A stretch of 64,000 nucleotides of DNA, taken from the NCBI GenBank assembly GCA_963839645.1, contig CAWIVZ010000008.1:1302001-1366000 (forward strand), given 5' to 3'. The DNA is from PALSA-911 sp963839645. Its GTDB lineage: Bacteria; Pseudomonadota; Alphaproteobacteria; Acetobacterales; Acetobacteraceae. Below are positions 30,351 to 38,927 of the stretch, in pieces. Numbering within the stretch: the first letter of the stretch is position 1; each line of letters begins with the position of its first letter. Position numbers and translations under genes: made by a program. Under the pieces are notes generated by a model. It did no database searches. It was not told the origin of the DNA and worked only from the letters and a program-made list of their open reading frames with translations.

Positions 30351-30381
30351 AGATGTATGACCCGCCAACCCGCCGGGCAAG
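30351..30381 (-). promoter_or_regulatory. Candidate RpoH (sigma-32-type) promoter of dnaK
   Basis: On the minus strand CTTGCCC (30375-30381) is followed after about 15 bases by CATACATCT (30351-30359), close to the CTTG...CATAT arrangement of alphaproteobacterial heat-shock promoters. It would start transcription about 60 bases upstream of the dnaK ATG. No CIRCE palindrome is seen, so sigma-32 control rather than HrcA is suggested here. Confidence 0.4.
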
Positions 30382-30419
30382 GGCCGGCTGCACGATTTTC
30401 GGGCAACAAGCCCTATTTG

Positions 30420-30463
30420 GTCGCCACGCAAAGCACGAGTTGAGTCGCCGCGCAAAGCACGAG
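30420..30463. repeat. Two-copy direct repeat between grpE and dnaK
   Basis: GTCGCCACGCAAAGCACGAG (30420-30439) is repeated with one mismatch at 30444-30463, a 24-base period. It lies in the 195-base gap downstream of grpE and upstream of dnaK. It could be a recent tandem duplication; only two copies exist, so it is not CRISPR-like. Confidence 0.7.
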
Positions 30464-30477
30464 GCGACATCGCCCGC

Positions 30478-31107
30478 CTAAACAGACGTATTCAGCTTCG
30501 ACGGCTCGGCCGTCAGTTCCGCCGGCGGTGCCTTGGCAACCACCACCATCGCCGGCCGCAGCAGCCGGTTGTTCAGCGTCCAGGCCTGCGACCAGGCCTG
30601 AATGACCGTTCCCGGCGGATGCGCCTCACTCTCCTGCTCGGCCATCGCCTGGTGCAGATTGGGGTCGAACACCGCCCCGGTCGGGTCGGATTTCCGGATC
30701 CCGTTGCGCTCCAGCAGGGCCACGAAGCTGCGCTCGACGCCCTCGAAGCCCTCGCGCAACTTGGTCACGATCGCCGGCTCGCCGGTCTCGGCCCCCGGCA
30801 GGCTATCCAGGCCGCGGCGCAAATTCTCCGCCGCCTCGACCACATCGGTGGCGAATTTCTGCACGGCGTATTGCCGGGTCTCGTCCACCTCGCGCTTGGC
30901 ACGGGCGCGCACATTGGCGGTCTCCGCCTCCGCGCGCATCCAGCGCTCCTTCATTTCCGCCAGTTCGCCTTCCAGCTCCGCGATGCGCGCGCTCGCCGCT
31001 TGCATCAGCTGTTCGGGTGTTTGGGGCGTTGGGGGAAGTTCGGTGCCGGACCCAGCGGCAGTCTCGCCATTTGGGCCGGCGGTGGGGAATTCAGGTTCGG
31101 TGCTCAT
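30478..31107 (-). CDS. grpE: Nucleotide exchange factor GrpE
   Basis: A 209-residue protein. A disordered acidic/Pro-rich N-terminus precedes the long coiled coil (about residues 35-105, IAELEGELAEMKERWMRAEAETANVRARAKREVDE). The beta-wing head includes FEGVERSFVALLERNGIRKSDPTGAVFDPNLHQAM and the conserved VIQAWSQAWTLNNRLLRPAMVVVAK. It releases ADP from DnaK. It is encoded upstream of dnaK on the same strand, with the heat-shock promoter candidate between them. Confidence 0.96.
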   Translation of the reverse strand: MSTEPEFPTAGPNGETAAGSGTELPPTPQTPEQLMQAASARIAELEGELAEMKERWMRAEAETANVRARAKREVDETRQYAVQKFATDVVEAAENLRRGLDSLPGAETGEPAIVTKLREGFEGVERSFVALLERNGIRKSDPTGAVFDPNLHQAMAEQESEAHPPGTVIQAWSQAWTLNNRLLRPAMVVVAKAPPAELTAEPSKLNTSV

Positions 31108-31193
31108 GCGCTTCAGTTAGGACGGCGGAGCAGGAGAGGCAAGCGGAAGAACACGGATCCGGCCACGATTCCCCATCGCCCCAAACATGCCCG

Positions 31194-32024
31194 TCATGCC
31201 GAGCCGATGACCGGCGGCCCCACCACCTCGTCGGTATAAACCTTGAAGCTGACCAGCGTGTTCGGACCGAACGTGGTGGTGATCGCCACGTCCACCGCGT
31301 CCCGCCCCCTCGCCATCAGCACCCGCCCGCTTCTCGGCACGTTGTTGCGCGGATCGAAGGTGTGCCAGGCGCCCCCAAGATAGGCTTCGAACCAACCGGC
31401 GAAGTCCATCGGACCATAGGGCGGCGGCATCCCGATATCGCCGAGATAGCCGGTGCAATAGCGGGCGGGAATGTTCATGCAGCGGCAGAACGCCACCGCC
31501 AGATGCGCGTAGTCGCGGCACACGCCCCGCCGCTCGTTGAAGGCCTCCCACGCGGTGCGGGTTGGGCGGGCGTCCGCGTAATTGAACTGGATATGGTTGT
31601 GGACGAAGTCGCAGATCGCCTGCACCCGGCCCCACCCGGTCGGAGCCTGGCTGAACAGGGCCCAGGCCGTCTCGGACAGCCGATCCGTTTCGCAGTACCG
31701 GCTGCCGAGCAGGAATTCCAGCACGTCCGGCGGCAAATCCTGCACCAAATGCTGCCCGGCCGACGGCACAACCGGGTCCAGCGCCCCATTGTCGCGCAAC
31801 ACCCCGGCGCTGGCGATCCGTATCCGTCCCTGCGGCGCGATGATCCGGCTGCACCAATTGCCGAACCGGTCGTGGTAGCCTGCCACCGGCACAAAGGGAT
31901 CGGTGGTCAGAACATCGGGAACCACGATATCCGCCGCGCGGGAGTGGTGGATGTTCACCACCAGCATCATCGGCGTCGGCTGCGGACAGTCATAGATCAA
32001 TTCATAGCCGACGCGGATTTGCAC
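31194..32024 (-). CDS. Transglutaminase-like cysteine protease-fold protein
   Basis: About 276 residues. I choose the GTG at 32024 because the family similarity begins at once (VQIRVGYELIYDCPQPTPMMLVVN) and AAGG lies upstream. The frame is open to an ATG at 32135, but those 37 extra residues are basic and look unlike family members. The transglutaminase core has the catalytic Cys in FNERRGVCRDYAHLAVAFCR, the His in DFAGWFEAYLGGAWHTFDP, and the Asp in the following DPRNN. This family is widespread and mostly uncharacterised (protease or amidase-like). It lies between hrcA and grpE on the same strand, an unusual insertion in a chaperone cluster. Confidence 0.85.
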   Translation of the reverse strand: MQIRVGYELIYDCPQPTPMMLVVNIHHSRAADIVVPDVLTTDPFVPVAGYHDRFGNWCSRIIAPQGRIRIASAGVLRDNGALDPVVPSAGQHLVQDLPPDVLEFLLGSRYCETDRLSETAWALFSQAPTGWGRVQAICDFVHNHIQFNYADARPTRTAWEAFNERRGVCRDYAHLAVAFCRCMNIPARYCTGYLGDIGMPPPYGPMDFAGWFEAYLGGAWHTFDPRNNVPRSGRVLMARGRDAVDVAITTTFGPNTLVSFKVYTDEVVGPPVIGSA

Positions 32025-32156
32025 ATCGCACCTTGCTGCAGGGGGTTGCTCGGGCAGACCGCGTGACGCCGGAAGCCGTGATGGCGCCCGGTTTCTGCCT
32101 TGGGCCAATGACCCTAGCGAGGAAATGTTCCGCACCGCAGCAAAAAAATGCCTCTA

Positions 32157-33280
32157 CTACCCCAGCAGCCGTCCGATCACCCGCGCCGTGTAATCCACCA
32201 CCGGGATGATCCGGCCATAATTGATCCGCGTCGGCCCGATCACCCCGATCGCGCCGACGATCCGCCCGCCCTCGCCGCGCGCCGGCGCCACCACCATGGA
32301 AACGCCGGAGGTGCCGAACAGCCCGCTCTCCGCGCCGATGAAGATCCGCACCCCCTCGGAACTTTCGGCCAGATCCAGCAGGCGCAGCATCGTCTCCTGC
32401 GTCTCCAGCCGCTCGAACAGCGCCTGGATCGCCGCCAGCCGCTCGATCTGCGTCACATCCGACAGCAGCCGGGCCTGGCCGCGCACGATCAGGCTGCCGC
32501 CCCACATGCCCTTCGGCCCCTCGCCGGTCCAGGTCGCCAGCCCGGTCGCCACCACCTGCGTGGTCAGCTCATCCAGTTCGGTGCGGTTGGCGGCGATCTC
32601 GCCCGACCACGATCTCCCGCAGCTCCGTCAGCGGCCGGCCGGACAGCCGGGAGTTCAGGTAGTTGCCGGCCTGCTGCAACGCCGAGGGCGGCAGGCCGGG
32701 CGGGGTGTCGATCACCCGGTTCTCCACATGCCCGTCGGCGTTCACCAGCACCACCAGCGCCCGGCCGGGGCCGAGCGGGACGAATTCGATATGCCGCAGC
32801 GCGCCGTCGGATTTCGGCGCCAGCACCAGCCCGGCCGCGGACGACAGGCCGGACAGCATGGTGGAGGCGTCCGCCAGCGTATCCTCCAAGGACTGCGGCC
32901 GGAGGCCGCCAGCGCCGCGGTGATCGAACTCGCGGTCGTCCTCCGCCAGCTCGCCGAAATGCAGCAGCCCGTCCACGAACAGCCGCAGGCCGAGATCGGT
33001 CGGCAGCCGCCCGGCCGAGGTGTGCGGCGCGAACAGCAGTCCGGCATCGGTCAGGTCGGCCATCACGTTGCGGATCGTCGCCGGCGACAGCGTACAGCGG
33101 CAGCCGGCGCGACAGCGTGCGGCTGCCCACCGGCTCGCCGGTCTCGACATATTGTTCGACGATCTCGCGCAACACCGCTGCCGAGCGTGGGTCGAGCGCT
33201 GGCGCCAGACCCGCCGGGACATTTCCCGGGCGGGCCGCGCCGCGCGGCGCGGACGGATTGACGGGCTTGTTCATCGGCAA
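32157..33280 (-). CDS. hrcA: Heat-inducible transcription repressor HrcA, two frameshifts
   Basis: About 373 residues after repair. The winged helix starts LDPRSAAVLREIVEQYVETGEPVGSRTLSRRLPL and continues after the first break with LSPATIRNVMADLTDAGLLFAPHTSAGRLPTDLGLRLFVDGLL, a diagnostic HrcA block. The GAF-like domain ends with VSMVVAPARGEGGRIVGAIGVIGPTRINYGRIIPVVDYTARVIGRLLG. The breaks are a one-base insertion near 33094 (LPL then TLSPATIRN) and one extra G in a GGG run near 32602 (REIVVG then EIAANRTELDEL). HrcA represses groESL-type operons through CIRCE elements. Its position next to rph and grpE is the standard one in this group. Confidence 0.9.
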
Positions 33281-33420
33281 AGACTCCAGCCTGAAAGGTA
33301 GGTAGCGCCATCGGTGGGGTCAATCGCTGGTTCAGATGCTGGTTCCGGTCGCTGGAGCACCCTCGCCCCCCGCCGCGCCTCCCTGTATGGTCCCGGCTCT
33401 AAATCCAAAGGACAGATTCC

Positions 33421-34140
33421 ATGCGCCCATCCGGCCGCGCCCCCGACGCGCTCCGCTCCGTTTCCATGACCACCGGCTTCTCCCACCACGCCGAAGGCTC
33501 CTGCCTGATCCGCATGGGCGGCACCGAAGTGCTCTGCGCCGCCAGCGTGGAAGGCCGGGTGCCGCCGTTCATGCGCGGCAAGGGCGAGGGTTGGATCACC
33601 GCCGAATACGGCATGCTGCCCCGCGCCACCCACACCCGTGGCGACCGCGAGGCCGCGCGCGGCAAACAATCCGGCCGCACGCAGGAAATCCAGCGCCTGA
33701 TCGGGCGCAGCCTGCGCGCCGTGGTGGACCGGGCGGCGATGGGCGAGATGACCATCACGATCGACTGCGACGTGCTGAACGCCGATGGCGGCACCCGCTG
33801 CGCCTCGATCACCGGCGCCTGGGTGGCGCTGGCGATCGCCTTCAACCATCTGATGAAGATGAACGTCATCTCCGCCGTGCCGCTGCTGGGGCAGGTCGCG
33901 GCCATATCCTGCGGCATCCATGAAGGCACCCCGGTGCTCGATCTCGACTATGCCGAGGACAGCGCCGCCGACGCCGACGGCAATTTCGTGCTGACCGACG
34001 CCGGCGGCATCGTGGAAATCCAGGCCACGGCGGAAAAGACCGCCTTCGCCGAGACGGAATTCGCCCAGCTGCTCGCCCTCGCGCGCAAGGGCACCGGCGA
34101 ACTGTTCGCCGCCCAGGTGGCGGCGGTAGCGGGGACCTGA
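33421..34140 (+). CDS. rph: Ribonuclease PH
   Basis: A 239-residue, full-length phosphorolytic exoribonuclease. It begins MRPSGRAPDALRSVSMTTGF and carries the phosphate-binding RGDREAARGKQSGRTQEIQRLIGRSLRAV block and ITIDCDVLNADGGTRCASITGAWVAL, both diagnostic. It trims tRNA 3' ends with inorganic phosphate. AAAGGA precedes ATG. It is divergent from hrcA and overlaps rdgB by ATGA. Confidence 0.97.
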   Translation: MRPSGRAPDALRSVSMTTGFSHHAEGSCLIRMGGTEVLCAASVEGRVPPFMRGKGEGWITAEYGMLPRATHTRGDREAARGKQSGRTQEIQRLIGRSLRAVVDRAAMGEMTITIDCDVLNADGGTRCASITGAWVALAIAFNHLMKMNVISAVPLLGQVAAISCGIHEGTPVLDLDYAEDSAADADGNFVLTDAGGIVEIQATAEKTAFAETEFAQLLALARKGTGELFAAQVAAVAGT

Positions 34141-34739
34141 TGGCGCGCAAGCTCGCCCGCGGCGCCAGGCTGGTCCTGGCCAGCCACAACAGGGGCAAGC
34201 TCCGCGAGATCGCCGACCTGCTGCGCCCGCACGCGGTGGAAATCGTCTCCGCGGGCGATCTGGACCTGCCGGAACCGGAGGAAACCGAACCCGATTTCGC
34301 CGGCAACGCCCGGCTCAAGGCGCTGGCGGCCGCCCGCGCTTGCGGCCTGCCGGCGCTGGCGGACGACAGCGGCTTCTGCGCCGCCGCCCTGAATGGCGCC
34401 CCCGGCGTGCTGTCCGCCCGCTGGGCCGGGCCGGACAAGGATTTCGCCGTCGCCATGGATCGGGTCCATCAAGGCATCGGCCCCGATGGGGAAACGCGCG
34501 CCTGGTTCGTCTGCGTGCTCTGCCTCGCCTGGCCGGACGGGCATACCGAGAGCTTCCTCGGCCGCGTCGACGGACAGATCGCCTGGCCACCGCGCGGCAC
34601 GCTCGGCTTCGGCTACGATCCGATGTTCGTCCCCGCCGGTGCCAGCCTCACCTACGGCGAGACGGACCCGGAGGAGAAGCACGCCACCAGCCACCGGGCG
34701 CGTGCCTTCGCCCAATTGCTGGCCGCATGCTTCGACTGA
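34140..34739 (+). CDS. rdgB: RdgB/Ham1 non-canonical purine NTP pyrophosphatase
   Basis: A 199-residue protein. Family marks are LVLASHNRGKLREIADLL, FAGNARLKALAAARACGLPALADDSGFCAAALNGAPGVLSARWAG and GTLGFGYDPMFVP, then EKHATSHRARAFAQL. It hydrolyses dITP, dXTP and ITP to keep them out of DNA and RNA. The start overlaps the rph stop (TGATG at 34138-34142), so the two are co-translated. Confidence 0.96.
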   Translation: MARKLARGARLVLASHNRGKLREIADLLRPHAVEIVSAGDLDLPEPEETEPDFAGNARLKALAAARACGLPALADDSGFCAAALNGAPGVLSARWAGPDKDFAVAMDRVHQGIGPDGETRAWFVCVLCLAWPDGHTESFLGRVDGQIAWPPRGTLGFGYDPMFVPAGASLTYGETDPEEKHATSHRARAFAQLLAACFD

Positions 34740-35482
34740 TTTTTCTATTGTTGCTGCTTTGCGCGCCGGTCGGGGCAAGCGCCGCGCTGCCGCACGCCGC
34801 CCCCCTGCGCCCCTCGCCCGCCTTCCAGCCGCGCGGCCCCGAACAGGCGCGCGGCGCCCTGGTCTGGCTGCACGGCTCCTACGATACGTCCGCCGGGCCG
34901 TCGCCGCCCGAGCCAGCCTGGGTCCGCCGGGCCGCCGACCATGGCTACGACATCTGGCGGTTCGACCGCACACCCGGCCAGGACAAGCTGGCCGCCGGTG
35001 GGGAGAAACTGGCCGCCGGCCTGACCGCGCTGCGCGCCGGCGGCTACAAGCGCATTATCGTCGCCGGTCATTCCCGCGGCGCCTGGATCGCCCTGACCGT
35101 GCTGTCCCATGCCGGCCTGGCCGACGGCGTGGCTGCGTTCTCGCCGGCGGCGCATGGCACCAGCCCCGCCCGCCAGCCGCAGGCGCTGGCGGATTTCGAC
35201 GCCTTGATGCATGCCGTCGCCCATGCGCCAAACACGCGCCTGGTCGTCGCCCTGTTCGCCGACGATCCGCTCGACCCCGGCCCCGAGTTCCGCGAGGACA
35301 TGATCCGCGCGGTCGGCCGCTACCAGGCCCTGAAGCTGCTGCCGATCTTCCTGCCCGACCGCCCGCGCGGGCATGACGGCGTCTACGACCCGGCCTTCGA
35401 CAGGCTGTTCGGCGCCCGGATCGTCCGCTTCCTCGATCCGGAAGCTAGGCGAGTTTCACCCGCCCAACCGGCGCGCCCGTGA
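34727..35482 (+). CDS. Exported alpha/beta hydrolase
   Basis: A 251-residue protein whose ATG (34727) lies inside the end of rdgB. The first 20 residues (MLRLIFLLLLLCAPVGASAA) form a signal peptide. ALVWLHGSYDTSAGPSPPEP gives the HG oxyanion region, IIVAGHSRGAWIAL is the nucleophile elbow (Ser in GHSRG), and the His is probably in RPRGHDGVYDPAF. It is likely a periplasmic serine esterase-type hydrolase of unknown substrate. Its 3' end overlaps the convergent YbaK-type gene by 38 bases. Confidence 0.85.
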   Translation: MLRLIFLLLLLCAPVGASAALPHAAPLRPSPAFQPRGPEQARGALVWLHGSYDTSAGPSPPEPAWVRRAADHGYDIWRFDRTPGQDKLAAGGEKLAAGLTALRAGGYKRIIVAGHSRGAWIALTVLSHAGLADGVAAFSPAAHGTSPARQPQALADFDALMHAVAHAPNTRLVVALFADDPLDPGPEFREDMIRAVGRYQALKLLPIFLPDRPRGHDGVYDPAFDRLFGARIVRFLDPEARRVSPAQPARP

Positions 35483-35924
35483 TGCGCAGCAACTCCGCCG
35501 GCGTGGTGCGAAACACATGGCTCGGCGATCCACCCGCCGCCCAGACCGAATCCAACGCCAGCAGATCCTCGTCCAGCAGCAGCAGCGGCGGCGACAGATG
35601 CCCGATCGGCGACACGCCGCCGACCGCGAAGCCGGTCACGTCACGCACCCAGATCGCGTCCGCCCGCGTCAGGCTGACCCCCAGCGCCGCCGCGGCCAGC
35701 GCCGGATCGACCCGGTTGGCGCCGGAGGTGATGATCACCGCCGCCCGTGCTCCGGCCCGGAACACGATGGACTTGGCGATCTGCGCCACCTCGCAGCCGA
35801 CCGCGGCGGCAGCATCCGCCGCCGTGCGGGTGCCGGCGGGAAACGCCGCGATGGTATCCGCATGACCCGCCGCGAGCAGCGCCGCGCGCACCCGCTCCAC
35901 CGATCCGCCATCGTTGCCCGACAT
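35445..35924 (-). CDS. YbaK/EbsC-family aminoacyl-tRNA deacylase
   Basis: A 159-residue single-domain protein. It shows VGCEVAQIAKSIVFRAG with the conserved catalytic Lys, AAVIITSGANRVDPA, and VTGFAVGGVSPIGHLSPPLLLLDEDLL, where the GxxxPxGH block binds the tRNA end. Related proteins remove mischarged alanine, cysteine or proline from tRNA; the exact substrate cannot be told. It is divergent from hemW with only 17 bases between the two starts. Confidence 0.9.
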   Translation of the reverse strand: MSGNDGGSVERVRAALLAAGHADTIAAFPAGTRTAADAAAAVGCEVAQIAKSIVFRAGARAAVIITSGANRVDPALAAAALGVSLTRADAIWVRDVTGFAVGGVSPIGHLSPPLLLLDEDLLALDSVWAAGGSPSHVFRTTPAELLRITGAPVGRVKLA

Positions 35925-35941
35925 TGCCTATATCTCCCGTG

Positions 35942-37091
35942 ATGGAACCGCTCGCCCTCTATATCCACTGGCCGTTCTGCCTGGCCAAGTGCCCGTATTG
36001 CGACTTCAACTCGCATGTGCGCGAGCGCATCCCGCAGGACCGCTTCCGCGCCGCCCTGCGCGCGGAACTGGCGTGGGAAGCCGCCCGCCTCGGCCCGCGC
36101 CGCCTGACCTCGGTCTTCTTCGGCGGCGGCACCCCCAGCCTGATGGAACCCGGGACCGTCGCCGCCCTGCTGGAAGACGCGCACCTTCTGTTCACCCCGG
36201 CCGGCGACATCGAGATCACCCTGGAAGCCAACCCGACCTCGGTGGAACTGGAAAAGCTCGCCGGCTTCCGCGCCGCCGGGATCAACCGTATCTCGCTCGG
36301 CGTGCAGAGCCTGGACCCGGAGGCGCTGCGAAAGTCTCGGCCGGCAGCATTCGGCCGACCAGGCCATCGCCGCGCTGGAGATTGCGCGGCGGATCTTCCC
36401 GCGCATCTCCTTCGACCTGATCTACGCCCGCCCCGGCCAGACCCTGCCGGCCTGGCGGGCCGAGCTGCGCCGGGCGCTGGACCTCGCCGCCGACCATCTC
36501 TCGCTGTACCAGCTCACCATCGAGCCCGGCACCGCCTATGAGGCCGCCTTCCGCCGCGGCGAGATCGTGCTGCCGGACGACGACACCGCCGCCGAACTGT
36601 ACGAAACCACCGCCGAGGTGGCCGCCGATTTCGGCCTCGCGCCGTACAAGGTTTCCAACTACGCCGCCCCCGGCGCGGAAAGCCGGCACAACCTCGCCTA
36701 TTGGCGCTACCAGGACTACGCCGGCATCGGCCCCGGCGCGCATGGCCGGATCACCCTGGGCGGCAACCTGCTCGCCACCCGCCGCCACCGCGCCCCGGAA
36801 CCTTGGGCCGAGCGCGTCGAAGCCCACGGCCACGGCACCACCCACGAAGACCCAGTGCCGCAAACCGACCGCGCGCGGGAGATGCTGCTGATGGGACTGC
36901 GCCTGACCGAGGGCATCGACGCGGCCCGCTTCGCGGCCCGCACCGGCATCGCCCTCGACGACGCGCTGGACCCGGAAATCCTGCACCGGGCCATCGAGGA
37001 AGGCTACGTCATCCGCACCGACCGCCACCTGACCGCCACCGCCGAAGGCCGGATGCGCCTCGACGCGCTGCTGCCCGCGCTGGTGCTGTGA
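35942..37091 (+). CDS. hemW: HemW-like radical SAM protein (coproporphyrinogen III oxidase-like), frameshifted
   Basis: About 382 residues after repair. The N-terminus YIHWPFCLAKCPYCDFNSHV carries the CxxxCxxC iron-sulfur site with the HemW-type CDFN. FFGGGTPSLMEPGTV and ITLEANPTSVELEKLAGFRAAGINRISLGVQSLDPEAL follow. After the break come HSADQAIAALEIARRIFPRISFDLIYARPGQTLPAW and LSLYQLTIEPGTAYE. The break is one inserted T at about 36335 (CGAAAGTCTCGG). HemW is thought to be a haem chaperone rather than an oxidase. The stop overlaps the TSUP start by ATGA. Confidence 0.9.
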
Positions 37092-37854
37092 TGCCCGAAA
37101 TGCTCACCAGCCTGGCGCTGCTGACCGGCGCGGGCTTCCTTTCCGGCACCATGAACGCGGTCGCCGGCGGCGGCTCGTTCGTCAGCTTTCCCGCCCTGAT
37201 CCTGGCCGGCGTGCCGTCGGTCGCGGCCAACGCGTCCAGCACGGTCGCGCTGTTTCCCGGCGCGGTCACCAGCGCCTGGGTGTATCGCCGCGACCTCACG
37301 GGCATCGGCGGCATCCCGCTGCCGGCGCTGCTGGCCTGCAGCCTGGCCGGCGGCCTCACCGGCGCGATCCTGCTGCTCTCCACCCCCGTCGCCACCTTCG
37401 ACGGCCTGGTACCTGGCTGCTGCTGTTCGCCACCCTCACCTTCGCCTTCGGACGCCAGCTCGGCGCCGAGCTGCGCCGCCATGTCCGGATCGGCCGCCTG
37501 CCGACGCTGGCGCTGCAATTCGCCCTCGGCGTCTATGGCGGCTATTTCGGTGGGGCGGTCGGTATCATGATGCTGGCGGTCTGGAGCCTGATCGGCACCG
37601 ACACGCTGAAGACGATGAACCCCGCCCGCATCTTCCTTGTCGGTGCGATGAACGGGATCGCCGTGCTGTGCTTCATCGCCGCCGGTCAGGTCTGGTGGCC
37701 ACAAACCTTGTCGATGCTGCTCGGCGCCGCCGCGGGCGGCTATGCCGGCGCCTGGATCGGCCGGCGCCTGCCGCCCAAGGCCACCCGGGCCATCATCATC
37801 ACGGTGACCGTATCCATGACCGCCGCCTTCTTCTATCGCCGCTACGGCGGCTGA
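37091..37854 (+). CDS. TSUP (TauE/SafE) family permease, frameshifted
   Basis: About 254 residues with seven or eight membrane segments. The N-terminal half has GFLSGTMNAVAGGGSFVSFPALILAGVPSVAANASSTVAL, the TSUP signature. The second repeat has ALQFALGVYGGYFGGAVGIMMLAVWSLIG. The frame breaks near 37410: FDGLVPGCCC should be about FDGLVPWLLLFATLTFAFG. Unlike the other breaks, here one base seems to be missing. It is a probable anion or sulfonate exporter/importer. It overlaps hemW by ATGA and the convergent SGNH gene by 13 bases. Confidence 0.85.
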
Positions 37855-38921
37855 ACCCCCGCTTGCACCTCCGCCAGCTTGCCGCGCGACCAGCCGATAT
37901 CGCAATTCCCCGCCCGGCCCTCCATCCGCGCCCGCAGACAGAGATCGAAACCGGCGCTGTAACGCGCCGCGCCGCCGGGATTGAGATGCGCGAAGGCATC
38001 GCCGAAGAACCGGTCCGGCCAATCCGGCATCACATTCCCGACGATCGTGAAATTGGCGAACCGTGCCGCATACCCGTCCAGATAGGCGGCGTAATCGCGC
38101 TCCACCGCCGGCAGCACCCTCGCACGCGTCGAGCGGTTCAGCGGCATGGCGATAAAATCGACCGGAATATCGCGCGCCGCCAGCATGGCCAGCATGCGGT
38201 GAAAATAATAATCCTGCACCGGCAGCGGCACGAAGTGCCGCAGTCCGCCCTCGGCCGCCACCGCGCTCGACCCCGGGTCGGTGCCGAAGAAATACTGCCC
38301 GCGCGAGGCCAACCCCGCCCGCAGGCTCGCCTCGTTCTGCCAGAGCCGCAGGAACACCCCGCCCTTCAGCACGCCGTTGAAATACAGCGACGGAAACCGC
38401 ACGGCATACAGCTTGGCCCGCAGCAGCGGCGACAGCCCGTCGTCATGATACGGCGTCAGCACCGACCGGTCGCCCAGCCTTTGCGCGGTCCGCAACACGT
38501 CCGACAGGTCCGTCCGGTCCACGAAGCCGAAGCGAACGCTGCGCTCCCAGAACAGGTCCGGCCGGACGAAATGCCCGGCATTCAACGAGACGACCACGCG
38601 CCGCGGTGCCACCGGGCAGGCCAAGGCACGGCGCACCGCCACATAGGCCTCGATCGCCTGCCCGCCGCCCACCGCCAGATTGGTCGTCTTCACATCCAGC
38701 AGCGCCGGCTCGATGTTCACCGCCGCGCGGGAATCCCCGACCACCAGCACCTCGCCCAGATCGCAGCTCCCCAGCATCTGCCGTTTGGCGAGCCAGGACG
38801 GGTATTCCGGATCGAGATAGGCCAGCGGCATCTCCGCCACCCAGACCCACACCCCGGCAAAGAACAGCAACGCACTCGCCGCCAGCCAGACCAGATACCG
38901 CGAGGAGGAAATCATGCGCAT
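37842..38921 (-). CDS. SGNH-hydrolase-like partner of MBOAT acyltransferase
   Basis: A 359-residue protein with one N-terminal membrane anchor (about residues 8-30). The SGNH/GDSL-like start is EVLVVGDSRAAVNIEPALL, and the conserved Asn/Gly region is NLAVGGGQAIEAYVAVRRAL. A catalytic Asp-His pair may lie in the FGDAFAHLNPGGAARYS segment near the C-terminus. It is encoded six bases downstream of the MBOAT gene. Such pairs (as AlgI with AlgX/AlgJ) transfer acetyl groups across the inner membrane and attach them to extracellular polysaccharide. Confidence 0.8.
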   Translation of the reverse strand: MRMISSSRYLVWLAASALLFFAGVWVWVAEMPLAYLDPEYPSWLAKRQMLGSCDLGEVLVVGDSRAAVNIEPALLDVKTTNLAVGGGQAIEAYVAVRRALACPVAPRRVVVSLNAGHFVRPDLFWERSVRFGFVDRTDLSDVLRTAQRLGDRSVLTPYHDDGLSPLLRAKLYAVRFPSLYFNGVLKGGVFLRLWQNEASLRAGLASRGQYFFGTDPGSSAVAAEGGLRHFVPLPVQDYYFHRMLAMLAARDIPVDFIAMPLNRSTRARVLPAVERDYAAYLDGYAARFANFTIVGNVMPDWPDRFFGDAFAHLNPGGAARYSAGFDLCLRARMEGRAGNCDIGWSRGKLAEVQAGVQPP

Positions 38922-38927
38922 CTGCGG

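Noticed and set aside
30420..30463. CRISPR-like repeats
   Set aside because: Only two copies with a 4-base spacer; no cas gene; better explained as a small tandem duplication.
30283..30477. CIRCE element for HrcA upstream of dnaK or hrcA
   Set aside because: No TTAGCACTC-N9-GAGTGCTAA-like palindrome in the gaps at 30283-30477 or 33281-33420; HrcA targets are probably elsewhere (groESL).
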